Below are positions 60,770-64,000 of a stretch of DNA of 64,000 nucleotides, piece after piece; position 1 is the stretch's first letter, and each line of letters begins with the position of its first letter. The notes beneath the pieces are model-generated. The model had not been told where the DNA came from. It was given only the letters and a program-made list of their open reading frames with translations, and made no database searches. The translations under genes were made by a program, and so were the position numbers. Source of the stretch: JAFGVL01 sp964546015 (GTDB lineage: Bacteria; Bacteroidota; Bacteroidia; Bacteroidales; Paludibacteraceae); contig CAZJHO010000006.1 in NCBI GenBank assembly GCA_964546015.1, forward strand, positions 118,796 to 182,795, given 5' to 3'.

Positions 60770-61513
60770 ATGAAAGAATCTAAATACCGCTGCGAGGAAG
60801 TTTTGCCTTATGAGTCGGGAAATGATAAGCATGAGCAAATAACACAAATGTTTGATGCGATTTCGGATAATTACGATTTAATGAATCGTACGATGACATT
60901 CGGTGTGGATAAAATATGGCGCAAAAGAGCAATTGATAGTTTGAAAGATTTATCGCCCCCAAAAATACTTGATGTAGCTACCGGAACAGGTGATTTTGCG
61001 ATAGAAGCTTATCGACGGTTGAATCCTCAGCTTGTTGTAGGTATCGATTTAAGTAAAAAAATGCTTGCGGTTGGGACTAAAAAAATAAAAAAACTAGATA
61101 TAAGCGAACATATCCATTTGCAACAAGGTGATTGCATGCAACTTGCTTTTCTGGATAATGAGTTTGATGCTGTAACCGTAGCTTTCGGCGTGCGTAATTT
61201 TATCAGCTTAGAACAAGGATGTAAAGAAATGTGTCGTGTACTTCGTCCGAAAGGGCAGTTAGTTATTCTCGAAATGTCCGAGCCATACATGATTGTAAAG
61301 CCATTCTACCGGATTTATACTCAATGTATAATTCCTTTTATTGCGCGTTTCTTTTCTAAAGATAAACAGGCTTATCGGTATCTCCCCAATTCCATAAAAG
61401 CTTTTCCACAAGGCAAAGTAATGATTTCTTTGTTGAAAGATTGTGGTTTCTCGGAAATAAAGATAAAGCGGTTTCTGTTTGGTGTTTGTTCGCTTTATAT
61501 AGCAGAGAAATGA
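60770..61513 (+). CDS. ubiE: Demethylmenaquinone methyltransferase
   Basis: This SAM-dependent C-methyltransferase performs the last step of menaquinone synthesis. It has 247 aa. The SAM motif is ILDVATGTGDFAIEAYRR near residue 65. GIDLSKKMLAVG, the YDLMNRTMTFGVDKIWR entry helix and DAVTVAFGVRNFISLEQG mark the UbiE/MenG family. The third menaquinone gene in the window, after menE and menD, it stands in a holA transcript rather than a men operon. A terminator follows. The final steps from demethylmenaquinone to menaquinone are thus local, while menA is not seen. Confidence 0.94.
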   Translation: MKESKYRCEEVLPYESGNDKHEQITQMFDAISDNYDLMNRTMTFGVDKIWRKRAIDSLKDLSPPKILDVATGTGDFAIEAYRRLNPQLVVGIDLSKKMLAVGTKKIKKLDISEHIHLQQGDCMQLAFLDNEFDAVTVAFGVRNFISLEQGCKEMCRVLRPKGQLVILEMSEPYMIVKPFYRIYTQCIIPFIARFFSKDKQAYRYLPNSIKAFPQGKVMISLLKDCGFSEIKIKRFLFGVCSLYIAEK

Positions 61514-61526
61514 TAAAGCATGTATC

Positions 61527-61556
61527 AAAAAAGGAAGTCTTTCAACTTCCTTTTTT
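61527..61556 (+). terminator. Terminator after ubiE
   Basis: A 12-bp stem (AAAAAAGGAAGT with ACTTCCTTTTTT) closes a 6-nt loop and supplies a T-tract, 13 bp after the ubiE stop. Confidence 0.85.
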
Positions 61557-61741
61557 CTTAAAGATATCCGTATGGATTTTCTTTCTCTATGATGTTTATC
61601 GGTCGGTTATATAAAACCAGTCTTTCACTTGCTGTCATAAACTGACTTTATAAGAAAAACTATAAAATATATTAGAGTTATTTCTTTTTAGATTTGTAAA
61701 TATAATTTAACTTATATCTTTCTGTCATAACCAATTAAATC

Positions 61742-61794
61742 ATTAAAATACAAAAGTGATTTATAAATACATTAAATCACTTTTGTATTTTAAT
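61742..61794. repeat. 21-bp perfect inverted repeat between ubiE and the XRE gene
   Basis: Arms at 61742-61762 and 61774-61794 are exact reverse complements around an 11-nt AT-rich loop (61763-61773), and a T-run follows on the plus strand. The stem is long and AT-rich with ACAAAAGTGATT in its centre. A terminator for either strand is possible. The remaining DNA of the 287-bp ubiE-XRE gap (61557-61741) shows no gene. Confidence 0.7.
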
Positions 61795-61800
61795 ATTTTT

Positions 61801-62016
61801 TTACACATCAACAATATCTCTCAGGCTTATATTTAAGGCTTCACTTATCTTAAATAATGTCCATATGGTAGGATTTGTCCTGCCTTTTTCCATTCTTACC
61901 AGATTTGGTTTTTCAAGATCACAAAGATCACATAAATCTTGTAGTGATAATTTTTTTTCTTCTCTTAATTCTCTGATTCTGTTGCCAATAATAATCAATA
62001 ATTTTTCTTTTTTCAT
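61801..62016 (-). CDS. XRE-family HTH transcriptional regulator
   Basis: A 71-aa protein that is one HTH_3/XRE domain. IGNRIRELREEKKLSLQDLCDLCDLEKPNLVRMEKGRTNPTIWTLFKISEALNIS contains helices 2-4. There is no second domain, so it is an antitoxin-like or Cro-like regulator. Two palindromes with TTATC / GATAA half sites lie just upstream (62027-62042 and 62073-62088), probable operators for itself. It lies next to an AbiE pair, but no second gene is clearly its partner. Confidence 0.9.
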   Translation of the reverse strand: MKKEKLLIIIGNRIRELREEKKLSLQDLCDLCDLEKPNLVRMEKGRTNPTIWTLFKISEALNISLRDIVDV

Positions 62017-62026
62017 AATTTCTTTA

Positions 62027-62042
62027 TTATCTTGTTTGATAA
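62027..62042 (-). promoter_or_regulatory. Operator-like palindrome 1 upstream of the XRE gene
   Basis: TTATC-N6-GATAA with an AT-rich spacer. It adjoins a -7-like sequence (AATCTTTG on the minus strand, 62043-62050, one change from TAnnTTTG) and would cover the transcription start. Confidence 0.6.
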
Positions 62043-62055
62043 CAAAGATTTATTT

Positions 62056-62181
62056 TTACTTTTGTAATATCGTTATCATATTTGATAATGTAAATAAAAG
62101 AAGTGATACTGAAAATACTGCAAAACCGTATAAGCAACGCTTGTTTTTTTTGTCAAATAAAATTCTTATTGTTGGCCTCAT
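62056..62181 (-). pseudogene. Possible tyrosine-recombinase N-terminal relic
   Basis: A 41-codon frame from an ATG at 62181 begins MRPTIRILFDKKN, like the arm-binding N-terminus of many Bacteroidota tyrosine recombinases (RPTIR.IFDRK). After about 12 residues it loses resemblance and turns hydrophobic, ending at 62056. It could be a relic of an integrase 5' end, or chance. It lies between AbiEii and the XRE gene. Only a protein search can decide this. Confidence 0.3.
62073..62088 (-). promoter_or_regulatory. Operator-like palindrome 2 upstream of the XRE gene
   Basis: A second TTATC-N6-GATAA copy, 46 bp from the first (start to start), which would cover the -33 region. Confidence 0.6.
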
Positions 62182-62336
62182 GGTATCAAAATTTAGCTTA
62201 TTAAAAAAGAGGTGGAACATTACAAAAGAATTCAATAACTGCAAATATTTTAAAGGAAATATTTTTATTTGTAAGACTCTAATTCATAATAACATAATAA
62301 TAGTTTAAAAATTTAATCAAAAATATGCATCTATTT

Positions 62337-63125
62337 TCATTTTTGTAATGCTTCGACAAAATCCTTAAATAACAACACTTTGTTTACATTGGATTTATTA
62401 AACACAAGATGTTCAAAATCCTGGGATTTCTTTTTAAGGTCTATTTTTTCGAGTGTTTTTAAAAAAGCTTCTTTCAATTCTGCAAAGTTGTATATATTCC
62501 ACTTAGCAGCCAAGTAATTGTAGTTAGGCTTTGTTTGCTGAAGCAAAAAAATAGCATCATAGAAGTCGCGTCCTTTTTGGCGTGATAGTAATGCTGATAT
62601 TTTCATAGCGCATAAAATATCATCAGGCGGAACAGGAAAAGGAAAGAAGAAACCTAAACGATTTATGTTAACCATTGTTTGTGGATAGTCGTAGCCTTGA
62701 TCCTGGCTTTCGACTTTGATAAGAAAGCGTTCTTCTTTATATCCTGACAATCCCATTTCAAAAAGTAGTTCTGGAAAATACATATTTCGACGAAAGGCTT
62801 TGAGCTTATCATTTGTTTTATCTTTGGTTTCGACACGAAATCCTGAGCGTTGCAGAAACAACAGCACTTCGTCTGTCATTTTCTTAAAATCATCCTCCGA
62901 AAGACCTTTGCAATCAAAATCAAGGTCTTCCGAAAAACGGTCTATACCTTTTACTAACCGTAAGTTTGTACCTCCAATAAATGATATTTTAGGTACATAT
63001 TGAGAAGTTGAAAGAAAATCCAGTATCATCAATTGTATATATTCCTTCAGCATATATTTTTGATAGACGGGATTGTTCCGAATATCTTCAGGGAAATAAT
63101 TCTTTATTTGTTCTAAATGTATCAT
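62337..63125 (-). CDS. AbiEii/AbiGii-family nucleotidyltransferase toxin
   Basis: A 262-aa toxin of the type IV-like AbiE system. The nucleotidyltransferase core is visible in ISFIGGTNLRLVKGIDRFSEDLDFDCKGLSEDDFKKMTDE: GGT-x-LR, then R-x-SEDLDFD with the metal-binding aspartates. DDILCAMKISALLSRQKGRDFYDAIFLLQ gives the C-terminal motif with Lys and Arg-Asp-x-Tyr-Asp. AbiEii of Streptococcus is a GTP-binding nucleotidyltransferase that arrests growth and blocks phage. Its ATG overlaps the AbiEi stop by four bases (ATGA). Confidence 0.93.
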   Translation of the reverse strand: MIHLEQIKNYFPEDIRNNPVYQKYMLKEYIQLMILDFLSTSQYVPKISFIGGTNLRLVKGIDRFSEDLDFDCKGLSEDDFKKMTDEVLLFLQRSGFRVETKDKTNDKLKAFRRNMYFPELLFEMGLSGYKEERFLIKVESQDQGYDYPQTMVNINRLGFFFPFPVPPDDILCAMKISALLSRQKGRDFYDAIFLLQQTKPNYNYLAAKWNIYNFAELKEAFLKTLEKIDLKKKSQDFEHLVFNKSNVNKVLLFKDFVEALQK

Positions 63126-63736
63126 AAATTGTAGATTTTTAGCAGTGAATCAACTCTTTTGTTAAGTTCCTTGTTTTTAAATTGCTTTATATATTCATTC
63201 AAAAGGTTTAATTTTAGGTCATTTCTCATAAAATCTTCATCAAAACGCAATTCTTCCAGTTCGCTTATCGTATTATAAAATGGATAAAGATAAAGCAAAT
63301 CTAATATTGCTTTTTCGGGAGAAGCAAATAAAATATTACGGTTATTAAAAGGTTTTAATTCGTAACCAAACATCAGTTCCGGCCGTATCGTTTGGTATGA
63401 GTAAATACCAAACGAGTTTTCAAACATAGCTGTTTTTAGAGAGCTTACAGAAGTAATTTGTATTACGGCTTCGGGTATGATACCGTAAAAAGACAATGCT
63501 GTATGTAGGCTAATATATGAGGGTTTATAAATTCGATTGGATAGATACCATGCAAAATCTCTTTGCCCAAGGTATTCGGGAAAAGCATAATACCCTTGAC
63601 GAAGCTTTACTAAAAGCCCTTGTTTTACCCAACGGGTCAGGTTATTCTTGTCAAATGAAGGATACCATGCTTTTACTTGATTGGTAGCAAAATATCCTAC
63701 ATCAAAAAACTGCTTGCTAAACTCTCTAAAATTCAT
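63122..63736 (-). CDS. AbiEi antitoxin/transcriptional regulator
   Basis: A 204-aa antitoxin from ATG 63736 (MNFREFSKQFFDVG). The TTG seven codons upstream lies over the promoter and is rejected. The N-terminal winged-helix region is FATNQVKAWYPSFDKNNLTRWVKQGLLVKLRQGYYAFPEYL (about 18-55). The C-terminal region carries SLHTALSFYGIIPEAVIQITSVS and the FASPEKAILDLLYLYPF motif typical of AbiEi. It is transcribed before the toxin. The 13-bp inverted repeat around its promoter (63735-63782) fits autorepression. Confidence 0.88.
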   Translation of the reverse strand: MNFREFSKQFFDVGYFATNQVKAWYPSFDKNNLTRWVKQGLLVKLRQGYYAFPEYLGQRDFAWYLSNRIYKPSYISLHTALSFYGIIPEAVIQITSVSSLKTAMFENSFGIYSYQTIRPELMFGYELKPFNNRNILFASPEKAILDLLYLYPFYNTISELEELRFDEDFMRNDLKLNLLNEYIKQFKNKELNKRVDSLLKIYNL

Positions 63737-63782
63737 TTTATTTCTATTTTTCAGCAAATATAGTGAATTATAGAAATAAAAT
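63735..63782 (-). promoter_or_regulatory. Inverted-repeat operator at the abiE promoter
   Basis: ATTTTATTTCTAT (63735-63747) and ATAGAAATAAAAT (63770-63782) are exact inverted copies 22 bp apart. They bracket the -7 element; one arm includes two bases of the ATG. This layout fits autoregulation by AbiEi, known for AbiE systems. Confidence 0.7.
63755..63762 (-). promoter_or_regulatory. -7 promoter element for the abiE pair
   Basis: The minus strand reads TATATTTG (TAnnTTTG), 18 bp before the AbiEi ATG and between the arms of the inverted repeat. Confidence 0.6.
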
Positions 63783-63897
63783 AGCTTTTAACAAAGAAAT
63801 TATCGTTAATATTATAAGATGTTTTTACAAATTATCAAATAATCAATGAAATAGGACTGTTTTTGTGTAAAATATAGACCACTTATATAAAATGAAA

Positions 63898-63929
63898 ATC
63901 GCCTCGTAATCTATTGATTATGAGGCGAT
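63898..63929 (-). terminator. Terminator after tRNA-Lys
   Basis: ATCGCCTCGTAATC (63898-63911) pairs with GATTATGAGGCGAT (63916-63929), with one G-U pair. The minus strand then reads TTTTCATTTTA. It lies 8 bp after the tRNA. Confidence 0.8.
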
Positions 63930-63937
63930 AAATTCCG

Positions 63938-64000
63938 TGATTCAGCTGGGGTTCGAACCCAGGACCCCATCCTTAAAAGGGATGTGCTCTACCAGCTGAG
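63938..64000 (-). tRNA. tRNA-Lys (anticodon TTT), 5' end beyond window
   Basis: Sixty-three bases are visible on the minus strand. The D-arm sequence CAGCTGGTAGAGC leads to the anticodon arm CATCC-CTTTTAA-GGATG, which gives anticodon TTT. The T-arm is CTGGG-TTCGAAC-CCCAG and the acceptor 3' strand CTGAATC-A. CCA is not encoded. About 10-13 bases of the 5' acceptor strand are outside the window. The 3' end faces the AbiE/XRE patch. Confidence 0.95.

Noticed and set aside
61632..61730. Direct repeat CTGTCATAA (61632-61640 and 61722-61730)
   Set aside because: Nine bases in AT-rich DNA with no flanking structure; too short to support an element boundary.
61865..62308. Plus-strand frame of 147 codons through the XRE promoter region
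   Set aside because: Its first half is antisense to the XRE gene and the rest runs through AT-rich promoter and operator DNA, with no conserved motif.
63938..64000. attL/attR pair for an element at tRNA-Lys
   Set aside because: No second copy of the tRNA 3' end could be seen between ubiE and the tRNA, so attachment sites are not claimed.
1..64000. CRISPR array, rRNA operon, complete insertion sequence
   Set aside because: No regularly spaced repeats of 24-40 bp, no rRNA sequence and no transposase frame were found.

Overview
The window is a chromosomal segment of a low-GC member of the Bacteroidota, most likely order Bacteroidales. The evidence is the gene families (SusC-like TonB-dependent receptor with a carboxypeptidase-regulatory N-terminus, DUF5686, DUF5063, BT0820-type HAD, DUF4369/TlpA thioredoxin, gliding-motility/T9SS type-B C-terminal domain, DapL), the menaquinone genes, and about twenty upstream sequences that match the Bacteroidota primary-sigma -7 element TAnnTTTG, some with a TTTG about 19 bp upstream. 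Genus cannot be read from the sequence. It is mostly housekeeping DNA, with a small accessory patch at the right end.

Layout. 1-8.6 kb (minus strand): mutS (3' end outside the window), menE, an acyl-CoA ligase, a dead four-helix-bundle (S23-like) gene between inverted repeats, an XRE-cupin regulator, nth and dapL. 8.9-10 kb: serC on plus, closed by a two-way terminator against menD. 10-28.8 kb (minus): menD; the run purD > glycosyltransferase > stand-alone MetH reactivation domain > DUF5686 outer-membrane protein; proB; the run PIF1/HRDC helicase > aminopeptidase P > TlpA-like thioredoxin > radC; an acyl-ligase/ACP/acyltransferase fusion; and cvfB. 28.9-34.3 kb (plus): clpP, clpX, recQ, queG and tRNA-Leu(CAA). 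34.4-44.8 kb (minus): uvrD/pcrA, then TonB-dependent receptor > DUF5063 > RNase D-like > RlmI-like, then pepT > long-chain acyl-CoA synthetase. 45-50.7 kb (plus): carboxynorspermidine dehydrogenase, two translationally coupled TonB C-terminal-domain proteins, mgsA, leuB and a secreted esterase-like protein. 50.7-58.7 kb (minus): a 48-residue lipoprotein not found by a length-limited ORF search, a C_GCAxxG_C_C protein, a six-gene recR > membrane protein > HAD > GT2 > GNAT > ndh run, a Lys-rich secreted protein, a T9SS cargo-like protein and a PD-(D/E)XK orphan. 58.9-61.5 kb (plus): amn, holA and ubiE/menG. 61.8-64 kb (minus): an XRE regulator with paired operators, a possible integrase N-terminal relic, an AbiEi/AbiEii toxin-antitoxin pair and tRNA-Lys(TTT), cut by the window edge.

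Themes. Menaquinone synthesis (menE, menD, ubiE) is scattered over 58 kb rather than clustered. Four adenylate-forming (ANL) enzymes sit in the window. DNA repair is well represented (mutS, nth, radC, recQ, uvrD, recR and a PIF1-like helicase). The most unusual non-coding signals are: intergenic spacers built from stuttered short words in both orientations, using a different word set at each locus; the inverted-repeat cassette around the dead four-helix-bundle gene; and matched operator-like inverted repeats over the XRE and AbiE promoters. No CRISPR array, rRNA operon or intact transposon was seen. I did not find a convincing wholly new multi-gene system. The best candidates for something undescribed are the stutter-word spacers and the S23-like cassette.
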